Below the pieces are notes generated by a model. That model had not been told where the DNA came from, ran no database searches, and saw only the letters and a list, made by a program, of their open reading frames with translations. Both the position numbers and the translations under genes were made by a program. A stretch of 55,553 nt of DNA. It comes from Pseudoalteromonas luteoviolacea NCIMB 1942. GTDB taxonomy: Bacteria > Pseudomonadota > Gammaproteobacteria > Enterobacterales > Alteromonadaceae. This document shows, one piece after another, positions 7,467-15,998 of this stretch. The first letter of the stretch is position 1; each line of letters opens with the position of its first letter. Where the stretch lies: assembly GCF_001625595.1 (NCBI RefSeq), contig NZ_AUXT01000163.1:1-55553 (forward strand). The letters are read 5' to 3'.

Positions 7467-8423
7467 ATGAAAGCAATCGTATTGAGCCCAATAGTATTAA
7501 GTTTGGCAATGCTGCCAGTTATGGTACTAGCTGGGGAAAAAATAGATAAAGAAATCGGAATTCCAAAGGATGGTAAGGTTTTCATTGAAAATCAACGTGG
7601 AAGCGTTGTAATTAAAACGTGGGATCAAGCCAAGTTTAAAGTAGAAGGTGAACTCGACGACGCTGCAAAAGGGTATAAGCTTGCTAACAGGGGGAGCAAA
7701 ACAGAATTCATTGTCGAGATGCCCTCTCGAGTCAAAGGTTGGGGTCGTCAACATGAAGGCTCTGAATTAACTATATTTATGCCTAAGCAGAGTGAGCTCG
7801 TATTTGAAGGCGTTCAGGTAGATGTAGAAGCTTCTCAATTACTTGCAGGCGCGTTTATTAAAACCGTTAATGGTGATATTAAGGCAAGCCAGATAGATGG
7901 CAAAGTGAGACTAGAAACGGTGAATGGCGACATTGATGGTACCGACTTAAGCGGACGTGTGCGCTATGAAACGGTCAATGGTGACATAAAAGATGTGGGC
8001 TCAGCCGGAAAATTACGCTTCAATGCCGTAAATGGTTCAATAGAAAGTAAGACTTTAGCTCAAGAGATTCGCTTGGAGAATGTGAATGGTGAAGTTGAAT
8101 TTGACATTGCTGCGCTTCAAGAACTACGACTAAACACGGTCAATGGCGAAATAGAAGTCCGCACTAAAAAATTACTATCAGGAGCGAGACTGAACCTTGA
8201 ATCTGTCAGTGGTGATGTCGACTTGTACTTTCCGAGCGATATTTCGGCGCGTTTTGATATTGATGCCCATGCGGGCGGAAAAATTATCAATGAATTAAGC
8301 AAAGATGAAGTGAAAAAAGCTAAGTATGGTCCATCACGTGAACTAGAGTTTAATGTCGCGGGCGGTGATGCAGATATTGAGATTGATACTGTCAGCGGTC
8401 GAATTACTTTGAAAAAGAATTAG
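7467..8423 (+). CDS. Exported DUF4097 repeat protein
   Basis: A 318-residue exported protein with signal peptide MKAIVLSPIVLSLAMLPVMVLA and probable cleavage before GEK. From about residue 130 it has a regular repeat of 18-19 residues built on (T/A/N)VNG(D/E/S)(I/V), seen six times in a row, then looser copies (SVSGDV, TVSGRI). This is characteristic of DUF4097 proteins, which are predicted to form a right-handed beta-solenoid and are often encoded beside ECF sigma/anti-sigma pairs. TAGGAGAAGTAGG gives a strong start. It is probably a target of the sigma factor or a sensor partner. The biochemical function is unknown. A strong terminator follows. Confidence 0.85.
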   Translation: MKAIVLSPIVLSLAMLPVMVLAGEKIDKEIGIPKDGKVFIENQRGSVVIKTWDQAKFKVEGELDDAAKGYKLANRGSKTEFIVEMPSRVKGWGRQHEGSELTIFMPKQSELVFEGVQVDVEASQLLAGAFIKTVNGDIKASQIDGKVRLETVNGDIDGTDLSGRVRYETVNGDIKDVGSAGKLRFNAVNGSIESKTLAQEIRLENVNGEVEFDIAALQELRLNTVNGEIEVRTKKLLSGARLNLESVSGDVDLYFPSDISARFDIDAHAGGKIINELSKDEVKKAKYGPSRELEFNVAGGDADIEIDTVSGRITLKKN

Positions 8424-8428
8424 AATTG

Positions 8429-8464
8429 AGCAACAGCTCGAATAACCGAGCTGTTGCTTTTCTT
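8429..8464 (+). terminator. Intrinsic terminator after the sigma/DUF4097 operon
   Basis: AGCAACAGCTCG (8429-8440) pairs perfectly with CGAGCTGTTGCT (8447-8458) around a six-base loop, followed by a T-rich run. Confidence 0.9.
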
Positions 8465-8551
8465 TGTTTAAAGCTTGTCAGTCAAACAGCATTCAGTTTT
8501 TTTTGATTTAGGGTTACAATAACAAATCCACTCATTTGTTTTTGTCGTAAT

Positions 8552-9931
8552 ATGGCCAAACCTGATCAACAAGTCGATACACTAAAAGTTCCTCCACATT
8601 CAATCGAAGCAGAGCAGTCTGTTTTAGGTGGTTTAATGCTAGATAACCAAGCATTTGACCGTGTTGCTGAGCTGGTGGTTGCTCAAGACTTTTACACCCG
8701 CACACATAAACTGATTTTTGAGGCCATGACTAAACTCGTTGAGCTTGGTCAACCAATCGATCTGATAACAATTTCGGAGAATCTAGAAAAGAACAATCAA
8801 CTAGATTCAATAGGTGGTTTTGCCTACTTAGCTGAGATAGCGAAAAATACCCCCAGTGCTGCAAACATTGATGCCTACGCAAGTATCGTGCGCGAAAGGG
8901 CGGTAGTAAGAGAAATGATCTCTGTTGCCAATGAAATCGCTGAAGCCGGTTTTAATCCTGAAGGGCGCAATAGTCACGATTTGTTAGATTTAGCTGAGAG
9001 TAAAGTGTTTAAAATTGCTGAGCAGCGCAGCAAAAGTACCGAAGGCCCACAAAATATTCACAGTATTTTGGAAAAAACCATAGATAAAATTGAAGAGCTC
9101 TATCAGTCTCCGCAAGATGGTGTGACTGGGGTAAGTTCGGGTTATTCAGACTTAGACAAAATGACTGCGGGTTTGCAGCCCTCGGATCTCATAATCGTTG
9201 CCGCTCGTCCTTCAATGGGTAAAACAACATTTGCCATGAACTTGGCAGAGCATGCGGCTATGACACAAGACAAGCCTGTACTCATTTACTCATTAGAGAT
9301 GCCCTCAGAGCAGATTATGATGAGGATGTTGGCGTCTTTGGGTCGTATCAACCAGACCAAAGTAAGAACGGGCCAATTGGATGATGATGACTGGGCAAGG
9401 CTTTCTTCAACAATGGGGCTATTGATGGAGAAAGGGCAGATGTATATTGATGATGCGTCAGGCCTAACGCCAACAGATGTGCGCTCGAGAGCACGTCGTA
9501 TTGCGCGAGACCACGGTGGTATTAGTATGATCATGGTCGACTACTTGCAGCTAATGCGGGTGCCAAGTCTATCGGACAACCGTACTTTAGAAATTGCTGA
9601 AATATCGCGTTCATTGAAAGCCCTAGCAAAAGAGCTGGAGTGTCCCGTTATCGCATTGTCCCAGCTTAACCGTACACTAGAGCAACGTGCTGACAAGCGA
9701 CCTGTAAACTCCGACTTGAGGGAATCGGGTTCAATCGAGCAGGATGCCGATCTGATCATGTTCATTTATCGTGATGAAGTATATAACGACGATACCCCAG
9801 ACAAGGGCACCGCAGAAATTATTATAGGTAAGCAGCGTAACGGTCCAATTGGTAAGGTGAGGTTAACCTTCCAAGGTCAATACTCTCGTTTTGACAATTA
9901 CGCTGGGCCTGCACTGGACGACGAGTATTAA
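8552..9931 (+). CDS. dnaB: Replicative DNA helicase DnaB
   Basis: The hexameric helicase that unwinds DNA at the replication fork. The 459 residues are full length. The N-terminal domain contains KVPPHSIEAEQSVLGGLMLD. A linker precedes the RecA-like domain with Walker A AARPSMGKTTFAMN at about 217-230, Walker B-like MIMVDYLQLM, and a final YAGPALDDEY. A TACAAT hexamer at 8515-8520 could be its -10 element, though the -35 is weak. No good ribosome binding site precedes the ATG. The alr gene follows 26 bases downstream and is a common neighbour. Confidence 0.98.
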   Translation: MAKPDQQVDTLKVPPHSIEAEQSVLGGLMLDNQAFDRVAELVVAQDFYTRTHKLIFEAMTKLVELGQPIDLITISENLEKNNQLDSIGGFAYLAEIAKNTPSAANIDAYASIVRERAVVREMISVANEIAEAGFNPEGRNSHDLLDLAESKVFKIAEQRSKSTEGPQNIHSILEKTIDKIEELYQSPQDGVTGVSSGYSDLDKMTAGLQPSDLIIVAARPSMGKTTFAMNLAEHAAMTQDKPVLIYSLEMPSEQIMMRMLASLGRINQTKVRTGQLDDDDWARLSSTMGLLMEKGQMYIDDASGLTPTDVRSRARRIARDHGGISMIMVDYLQLMRVPSLSDNRTLEIAEISRSLKALAKELECPVIALSQLNRTLEQRADKRPVNSDLRESGSIEQDADLIMFIYRDEVYNDDTPDKGTAEIIIGKQRNGPIGKVRLTFQGQYSRFDNYAGPALDDEY

Positions 9932-9957
9932 GCCCAAATAAATAAGGGTATCTAAAA

Positions 9958-11040
9958 ATGCGTTTAGCAACAGCCGAAATCGATATTAATGCGCTGAGGC
10001 ATAACTTGGCCATTGTGAAAAAAATGGCACCGAATGCAAAGGTAATGGCTGTGCTTAAAGCCAATGCTTATGGCCATGGTTTAGTCAAAATAGCCCAGTG
10101 CTTAGAGGGGGCTGACGCATTTGCGGTAGCGCGTATTGATGAAGCGTTAGCTTTACGTGCAGGGGGCTTAACTAAGCCGATTATTTTGCTTGAAGGTTTT
10201 TTCGCGCCCAGTGATTTACCTATTTTATTAGCCAACAACTTTGAAACAGTCGTTCACGACGAAAACCAACTGGCAGCGATTGAAGCTTGCCAGTTGGAAG
10301 CGCCAATATCGGTGTGGTTGAAAATTGATACTGGAATGCATCGGCTTGGTATTGAACCTCATCAATTTGAACAATTTTATGCGCGCCTAAAACAGTCGCC
10401 AAATGTGAAAGTCGATACAAAGTTAATGACGCATTTTCCCTGTGCAGATGACCTTAATAATGACTTCACTACACTGCAAATAGCTGCGTTTACGGAGCTA
10501 GTGAAAGAGCAAGATGAGGCCCTATGTCTCGCCAACTCTGCCGGCATTATTGGCTGGCCAGATGCTCATTTTGATTGGGTTAGATCTGGGCTGATGTTGT
10601 ACGGTGTGTCACCTATGCTGAATTGCACAGGGGTAGATCATGCACTCAAACCTGTTATGCGTTTAAAAACACGTGTCATTGCTATAAAAGACGTAGTGTG
10701 TGGCGACCGTATTGGCTATGGTGGCCGATGGACCTGTGAGAAAGACACAACACTTGCTGTGGTAGCCATGGGTTATGGCGATGGCTATCCGCGTCATGCG
10801 AAAGAGGGAACGCCTGTGGTCATCAAAGGCCAGCGATATGGTATTGTGGGTAGTATTTCAATGGATATGATAAGCGTTGATATTGGCAGTAATTGCGACA
10901 AAATCAGAGTTGGTGACGAGGTTGAAATGTGGGGACCCAACTTGCCTGTTGAGGAAATCGCAAGCTGCGCAGACACTATTCCTTACGAGCTTCTATGTAA
11001 TATCACCCCGCGGGTGAGTTATGACTACTTAACCGGCTAA
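9958..11040 (+). CDS. alr: Alanine racemase
   Basis: A PLP enzyme that interconverts L- and D-alanine for peptidoglycan. The 360 residues include the PLP lysine motif VMAVLKANAYGHG (Lys at about residue 34), the catalytic tyrosine region DRIGYGGRW, and the C-terminal domain with MGYGDGYPRHA, GSISMDMISVD and CNITPRVSYDYL. It starts at ATG after AATAAGGGTATC. It is co-oriented with dnaB, a conserved pair. This is probably the housekeeping copy; nothing links it to the D-residue in the downstream peptide, which has its own epimerase domain. Confidence 0.97.
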   Translation: MRLATAEIDINALRHNLAIVKKMAPNAKVMAVLKANAYGHGLVKIAQCLEGADAFAVARIDEALALRAGGLTKPIILLEGFFAPSDLPILLANNFETVVHDENQLAAIEACQLEAPISVWLKIDTGMHRLGIEPHQFEQFYARLKQSPNVKVDTKLMTHFPCADDLNNDFTTLQIAAFTELVKEQDEALCLANSAGIIGWPDAHFDWVRSGLMLYGVSPMLNCTGVDHALKPVMRLKTRVIAIKDVVCGDRIGYGGRWTCEKDTTLAVVAMGYGDGYPRHAKEGTPVVIKGQRYGIVGSISMDMISVDIGSNCDKIRVGDEVEMWGPNLPVEEIASCADTIPYELLCNITPRVSYDYLTG

Positions 11041-11048
11041 GCTGCTCA

Positions 11049-11480
11049 TCACTCAAACAGCTGCCCTTGCATCGTAGCCACAACTTGACGAGGTCCACCT
11101 TGATCTCGGTGTTCACCAAGGTAGATACCTTGCCAAGTCCCTAACTTTAAAGTGCCTTGGTAGATTGGTATCGTCACTTCACAACCCAGTGTGCTGGACT
11201 TGATATGTGCAGGCATATCATCGTCGCCTTCATAATCATGTCGATAATAATTTTGATTTTGAGGAACAAAGTGATTGAAGTGGCTTTCCATATCCATTCT
11301 CACTGTGGGGTCTGCATTCTCATTGATTGTGAGACTTGCCGAAGTGTGTTGAATAAACAAGTGGAGCAGCCCTACCTTGTAGTAGCTTAACTGAGGAAGG
11401 TGCGCAAGTAACTCGTTATCGATTAAATGAAAGCCTCGAGAACGAGGCTTTAATGTAATAACAGTTTGATGCCAACTCAT
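11049..11480 (-). CDS. YjbQ/UPF0047 family protein
   Basis: A 143-residue protein of the YjbQ (UPF0047) family, annotated in some databases as a secondary thiamine-phosphate synthase. Family marks are [52 protein letters not shown] and the C-terminal [12 protein letters not shown]. Its His and Glu residues would bind a metal. Its start overlaps the cheX stop by four bases (ATGA), so the two are translationally coupled. The true physiological role of the family is not well settled. Confidence 0.9.
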   Translation of the reverse strand: MSWHQTVITLKPRSRGFHLIDNELLAHLPQLSYYKVGLLHLFIQHTSASLTINENADPTVRMDMESHFNHFVPQNQNYYRHDYEGDDDMPAHIKSSTLGCEVTIPIYQGTLKLGTWQGIYLGEHRDQGGPRQVVATMQGQLFE

Positions 11481-11944
11481 AGCTTATCGAAGCTGACTTC
11501 TATATTTGCGTTACCATCATCGGATGTGAATGGCATAATAATCTTAGCGCCTTCACATTTATGTGTAATTGTGTGTCCTGGTCCAGAAACAACTAAAGGG
11601 GTTGCCATGTCAAAGTCATAACCTTTTTCACCTAATAGGTTTTTAGCACCACCTGTGACCATATTGGTGATTTCGCCGACCATGTCAGTAACTTCTTCAT
11701 TAATACCATCAGGTCTTTCACCTAGCATTCTTTCCATAATAGCTAAAGCTAAGCTTTCATCAAAAGTGATGGAAAAAGATCCCTTGGTTTGTGGGCCAAC
11801 CATACCGATCAGTCCTGACACGTCTCCTCTGGCGACTTCATCTTTTTTTATCTTTGGCTTACCAGGCGTTAGCTCAGTTTGTGCCATAGTAGCTAATACA
11901 TTTATTAGTGAAGATAAAAAAGGGTTGATGAACTCAACATTCAT
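11477..11944 (-). CDS. cheX: CheX-like chemotaxis phosphatase
   Basis: A 155-residue protein of the CheX family, which dephosphorylates CheY-like response regulators. The opening [20 protein letters not shown] and the central [23 protein letters not shown] (about residues 82-104) hold the conserved E-x2-N catalytic pair. The C-terminus ISVSFDKL-like (IEVSFDKL) is typical. It is isolated from other chemotaxis genes here, as is common for CheX in marine gammaproteobacteria. Confidence 0.88.
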   Translation of the reverse strand: MNVEFINPFLSSLINVLATMAQTELTPGKPKIKKDEVARGDVSGLIGMVGPQTKGSFSITFDESLALAIMERMLGERPDGINEEVTDMVGEITNMVTGGAKNLLGEKGYDFDMATPLVVSGPGHTITHKCEGAKIIMPFTSDDGNANIEVSFDKL

Positions 11945-12014
11945 ATTATTGTTCCCTTGTTTTATTCATTGTTGCAGTCATTATCTAAGTGTAGTGGCTT
12001 TTTTATCAGCTGCA

Positions 12015-12449
12015 CTACTGTTGGCACTTTTCACAAAGCCCATGAGCTTCGATAGTTTGTGCTTTAACTTTAAAGCCTTTTTCTGCTGATAAGTTATTCA
12101 ATTCGTGAGAAATTGCACCAGAATGCAGTTCTTGTACGTGTCCACAGCTATCACAGATCAGCAACTGAACTGGATGGATATGGTCAAAGTGGTGACACAG
12201 CATAAACGAGTTAGTGCTTTCAATTTTGTGGATGAAGCCAAGCTCAGCCAAAAAATCTAGCGCACGATATACAGTCGCTGGCTTAGCACTGTTCTCTGTT
12301 AATTTTAATTCTTCTAACAGGTCATAAGCACCTACGCCACCTTGTTTCGTCGCGAGCAATCGAAATACTTTTTCTCTAATCGGCGTAAACCGGGCACCGC
12401 GGTTATCGCAGACCTGTTTCGCTTTACTAACAAGTAGTTCTATATTCAT
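12015..12449 (-). CDS. zur: Zinc uptake regulator Zur (Fur family)
   Basis: A 144-residue Fur-family repressor. The N-terminal winged helix has RFTPIREKVFRLLATKQGGVGAYDLLEEL and KPATVYRALDFLAELGFIHKIESTNSFMLCHHFDH, which match Zur rather than Fur in the AYDLL, FVHK-like and ESTNS segments. The dimerisation part has a structural zinc site CDSCGH and CEKCQ, plus EAHGLC. It would repress zinc-uptake genes when zinc is plentiful. No Zur box was recognised nearby. Confidence 0.93.
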   Translation of the reverse strand: MNIELLVSKAKQVCDNRGARFTPIREKVFRLLATKQGGVGAYDLLEELKLTENSAKPATVYRALDFLAELGFIHKIESTNSFMLCHHFDHIHPVQLLICDSCGHVQELHSGAISHELNNLSAEKGFKVKAQTIEAHGLCEKCQQ

Positions 12450-12492
12450 GTTCTAAATCCTTACACTACTTCCCAATACTAACATATTCATT

Positions 12493-14982
12493 TTAATAGT
12501 CTTGTATCGACAAGGATTTATTCTCAATATTCAATGGTTGGAGAGCATATTGCGTCAACCACGCTTCAAAATCAATTTTTGACATCGGTTTACCTAAAAA
12601 GTACCCCTGACCCAAGTCACAATTCATGGCTGCCAAGGTGTCTAATTGTAGCTGGGTTTCGATGCCTTCGGCGATCACTTTTATACCTAAATTATGCGAC
12701 ATAACAATGATAGCATTGACGAGTTGTTTCACCTGTTCGCTGGTATTCATATCGAAAATAAAGCTCTGATCAATTTTTAAAACATCAAATGGGTATTGTC
12801 TCAAGTAGTTAAGCGATGAGTAGCCAGTGCCAAAGTCATCCATAGAAACGAGAATGCCCAGTTGGTGAAATTCAAATAGCGCATCTCTAACCAGTTCATC
12901 ACCGCTGAGTAATACCCCCTCGGTGATTTCCAGTTCTAGTAATTGTGTGTCTACTTTGAATTGATTGATTAAATGGCTCACCGTATTAACGAGGTTGGGG
13001 TCTTTAAACTGCCGAGGCGATAAATTGACGGCAATTCGAAATGGGTTACTGAGCGTATTTTGTAAACTGTTGATTTGCTTTATCGCTGTTTCTAACACAA
13101 ATTGCCCAAGTTCAATAATGTATCCTGTTTGCTCTGCCAGGGGGATAAATTCTCCGGGAGAAATCCAGCCAAGTTCAGGGTCGTGCCAGCGTAATAAAGC
13201 TTCAGCACCTACAACATATTGACTACGCAAATCATATTGTGGCTGAAAATATACTTCAAACTTGTCGTTAGCGAGCGCCAAACGCATTTTTTCTTCCAGC
13301 ATGAGGCGTCGGTCTAAATCTTGACTCATGCTTTCTGTGAAAAATGAAAACGTATTGCGGCCCAGTTGTTTGGCGCTGTACATTGCTGAGTCAGCTTTTC
13401 TCAGTAGCTCATTAGGTGTTGCCGCATCATTTGGAAACACTGCAAGGCCCAAACTCAACGAAATCGTAAAGGAGCGGTCGTCGATTTCAAATGGAGAACG
13501 AAATAAGTGTACTAATTTCGTTGCGATAGCAGTAATGTGGTGTTGATCTGCGATATCTCCCAGTAAGACGATAAACTCATCACCACCGAGTCGCGCAACT
13601 GTGTCCTGTTTGCGCAATGCGTTTTTCAATATTTTGGCCGAATGTATTAGCAGTTTGTCTCCTACTTCATGACCCATAGAGTCATTTACTTTTTTGAAGT
13701 CGTCTAAATCGATAAACCCAACGGCGATGAGTTGTTGATTTCGCTTGGCCTCATGGATCATTTGTTGCAGCCTATCCAACGCTAAAAACCGATTTGGCAA
13801 CTTGGTCAAGGTGTCGTAAAACGCATGATGTAATATCACTTCTTCTTGGCGCTTCTTGTCGGTAATGTCTCGTACTGCAACGACCAGCTTGTTTGAGTCT
13901 GGGATCGCACTTAATCGTGCTTCGAAGTGCTTGCCTGCTGTCTCACCGTCGATACGGTATTCAATTTGTGTAAGCTGACCACTTTGCTCTGTCGCTGATA
14001 TAGCTTTGGTAAAGTGCTTTGCTGCGTGTGTGGGCAAAACATCAATCAGTTTTTGCCCTAAAAATGGTGTTTCTGGAATATGCATTGTGCCATTGCTCCC
14101 GTAATGACACTCTAAAATCTTGCCTGCTTTATCAACAATAAAAAAGATATCTGGAAGGGCTGAAAAAATACCCTCCAGCACGCTTTGTTTTTCTATTGCA
14201 CTTTGTTGTGCTTGATTCTTTTGCTCGAAGCCTTGTTGCAATGTTCTGGAAGCATTATGCAAGTTGTTGGCAAGTCGCTTCAACTCGCCGCTGCCAGCAA
14301 TACTGGTGTCGTGATTGAACTTGAAATCACCCAGTTTGTCACTGAGTTCCACCAGTACCGCAATGGGTTTATGAATGAAATAGTAACTGATAGTGATAGC
14401 CAATAAAGAAATGACTAATACAGAAGCGACCACTATCCAAACATTATGGTTGTAGTGAGTGTAAAGGCTGCTTACTTTTTCCGCGAGCGAGTATTTCGTC
14501 ACGATTAGAAATGGTGTTGTATTTGATTGACTGCCTTTGGGTTCAGCGTACGTGATTTTTCCGTAACTCGTATAGGTTTGCTGCTGTGAGTCAAAACTTT
14601 GAATAAGCGGTGTTTCTTTTGATAGTCCAACAACGATATTAGATAAGTGAGGGAGCAACGCCATTGCATTTTCCCCAACTTGATTCGCTGCCGAGCTATA
14701 CAGAACTTTGAGTTTTTTGTCGGTGATGAGGATATATGAGAAGTGCTTATCAAACAAAGAGGCACGGATGGTTTCGTTGATGAGAATGTCCGAGTGTGCG
14801 GCTTCCAGACTGCCAATTGTGTGCATCAAAGTGTCGGACAAGTAGGCTTGCGTATCTTCTAATAGAAAGCCTTTTTTAACCTGAAAACTAAATATGATTA
14901 AGGACAGCGCGAATATTGCTGCGCAGACAGTCGAAATTAGGGTCAGCCATAATTTTAGGTTTATTGAACGCGCTTTATCCAT
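12493..14982 (-). CDS. Membrane PAS-GGDEF-EAL cyclic-di-GMP enzyme
   Basis: An 829-residue inner-membrane signalling protein. Membrane helices lie at about residues 11-32 and 181-201 and flank a periplasmic sensor. HAMP-like and coiled segments follow, then a PAS domain (from about 265, LPDIFFIVDKAGKI). The GGDEF domain has an intact ARLGGDEF active site near 465, so it may make cyclic-di-GMP. The EAL domain has GAEALLRWH near 592, DDFGTGYSSL and AEGIET, so it may degrade it. Both active sites look intact, so net activity cannot be told from sequence. It is transcribed divergently from the synthetase cluster across a 1-kb gap; a regulatory link is possible but unproven. Confidence 0.95.
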   Translation of the reverse strand: MDKARSINLKLWLTLISTVCAAIFALSLIIFSFQVKKGFLLEDTQAYLSDTLMHTIGSLEAAHSDILINETIRASLFDKHFSYILITDKKLKVLYSSAANQVGENAMALLPHLSNIVVGLSKETPLIQSFDSQQQTYTSYGKITYAEPKGSQSNTTPFLIVTKYSLAEKVSSLYTHYNHNVWIVVASVLVISLLAITISYYFIHKPIAVLVELSDKLGDFKFNHDTSIAGSGELKRLANNLHNASRTLQQGFEQKNQAQQSAIEKQSVLEGIFSALPDIFFIVDKAGKILECHYGSNGTMHIPETPFLGQKLIDVLPTHAAKHFTKAISATEQSGQLTQIEYRIDGETAGKHFEARLSAIPDSNKLVVAVRDITDKKRQEEVILHHAFYDTLTKLPNRFLALDRLQQMIHEAKRNQQLIAVGFIDLDDFKKVNDSMGHEVGDKLLIHSAKILKNALRKQDTVARLGGDEFIVLLGDIADQHHITAIATKLVHLFRSPFEIDDRSFTISLSLGLAVFPNDAATPNELLRKADSAMYSAKQLGRNTFSFFTESMSQDLDRRLMLEEKMRLALANDKFEVYFQPQYDLRSQYVVGAEALLRWHDPELGWISPGEFIPLAEQTGYIIELGQFVLETAIKQINSLQNTLSNPFRIAVNLSPRQFKDPNLVNTVSHLINQFKVDTQLLELEITEGVLLSGDELVRDALFEFHQLGILVSMDDFGTGYSSLNYLRQYPFDVLKIDQSFIFDMNTSEQVKQLVNAIIVMSHNLGIKVIAEGIETQLQLDTLAAMNCDLGQGYFLGKPMSKIDFEAWLTQYALQPLNIENKSLSIQDY

Positions 14983-15998
14983 TATTAGTCCTTCAGCACC
15001 CAGTTCGTGAATGGCGGAATTTGTGATTACCGCTCAGTCCTTAGTCCTTTAGCTCGCTACTGCGAATAGTGCGTATTTACTCCTGTTGGAAAAACAACGC
15101 CAGTCAAATGTACATCAGGAGTGGTTTACGCTGACTTTTGCTGGCCACCTTCGAGCTAAGTATAGTTTAATTCGAAGAACTTGAATGACAGAATTTCTCT
15201 TGCTGAAAGATATGGAATTACAATATTGGGTGATTGTGTCATGAGCACAAAAGGATAAGTGAGTGATGTGTTTACTCGTGCGATGTAATCGCGAAAAGAC
15301 CGCTTAATGCTTAAAAATCATGAATCTTTGATATGGCTGCAGATTTCAAAAAGCCTTAATACTGCGCCTGTATAGTCATTGTTCAAGACCGTGCAATGAT
15401 TATTACTCCATGGGCGTGTTCCGTTTATATAAATATATGTAATGTTGAGTAATTTACCCTTAATAGTGAATTAGGTAGTGTTCAATTAGAAAACACGAGA
15501 ATTCTTAGGGATTATTCGGTTCGAAAAATTAAGCCAATGTTAATTTTAAGTAATTTTGATTTATTTTTTTGTTTTGTGTGTTAGCATCATAGACACAGTA
15601 TTTTTTAAAAAAAGAATATTCAGTATTCTAGGTATTGTATTTTGTAGTCTAGCTGTCGTGCCTGCGTGAGTAGCATTTTCTTTTAATGGGCTTTCACTAA
15701 GTTGTTGTTTAACAGTTCTTTTTGTTGGCTTTGGCGCAGTTGGCTAACGACCTTTTAAGCAAAGTGTTAGTTAGTCAGCCATGTTAATTTGCGGCGATAA
15801 CCTATGTAATGATGGCCTAGTGAGGCCGTGCATTTTTCGGTGTGTTCGTTGTGAATTTTGAATTGATTATATTTATTCAATTTTATGGTTATAGCTAGGA
15901 TTGCGATAGAGTACCTAATTGCGTAAATCTCCAACTTAGTACGTCGACCTAGCTCATAACTGAGAGATCACTTAATCACTCTTTTTTGCGGGCATGGC
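14983..15998. other. 1-kb non-coding region upstream of the synthetase operon
   Basis: No reading frame over 60 codons worth calling is seen on either strand. The region must hold the promoters of the minus-strand GGDEF-EAL gene and of the synthetase operon. Visible elements are a TTGAAT...ATTCAA inverted repeat (15858-15863 and 15875-15880) in a very AT-rich stretch, a GAATATTC palindrome near 15615, and long A and T runs at about 15600. No promoter can be fixed with confidence. The length leaves room for a long 5' leader or a small RNA. Confidence 0.5.

Noticed and set aside
9958..11040. Alanine racemase as a cluster tailoring gene supplying D-amino acids
   Set aside because: It pairs with dnaB as in cluster-free relatives, no D-Ala-like code was found, and the D-residue is explained by the built-in epimerase domain.
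11655..12089. 144-codon plus-strand frame opposite cheX and zur
   Set aside because: Antisense to two recognised genes; hydrophobic stretches derive from the complementary codons.
12493..14982. Cluster-specific regulator role for the GGDEF-EAL protein
   Set aside because: It has no DNA-binding domain and belongs to the minus-strand housekeeping-like block; only proximity supports a link.
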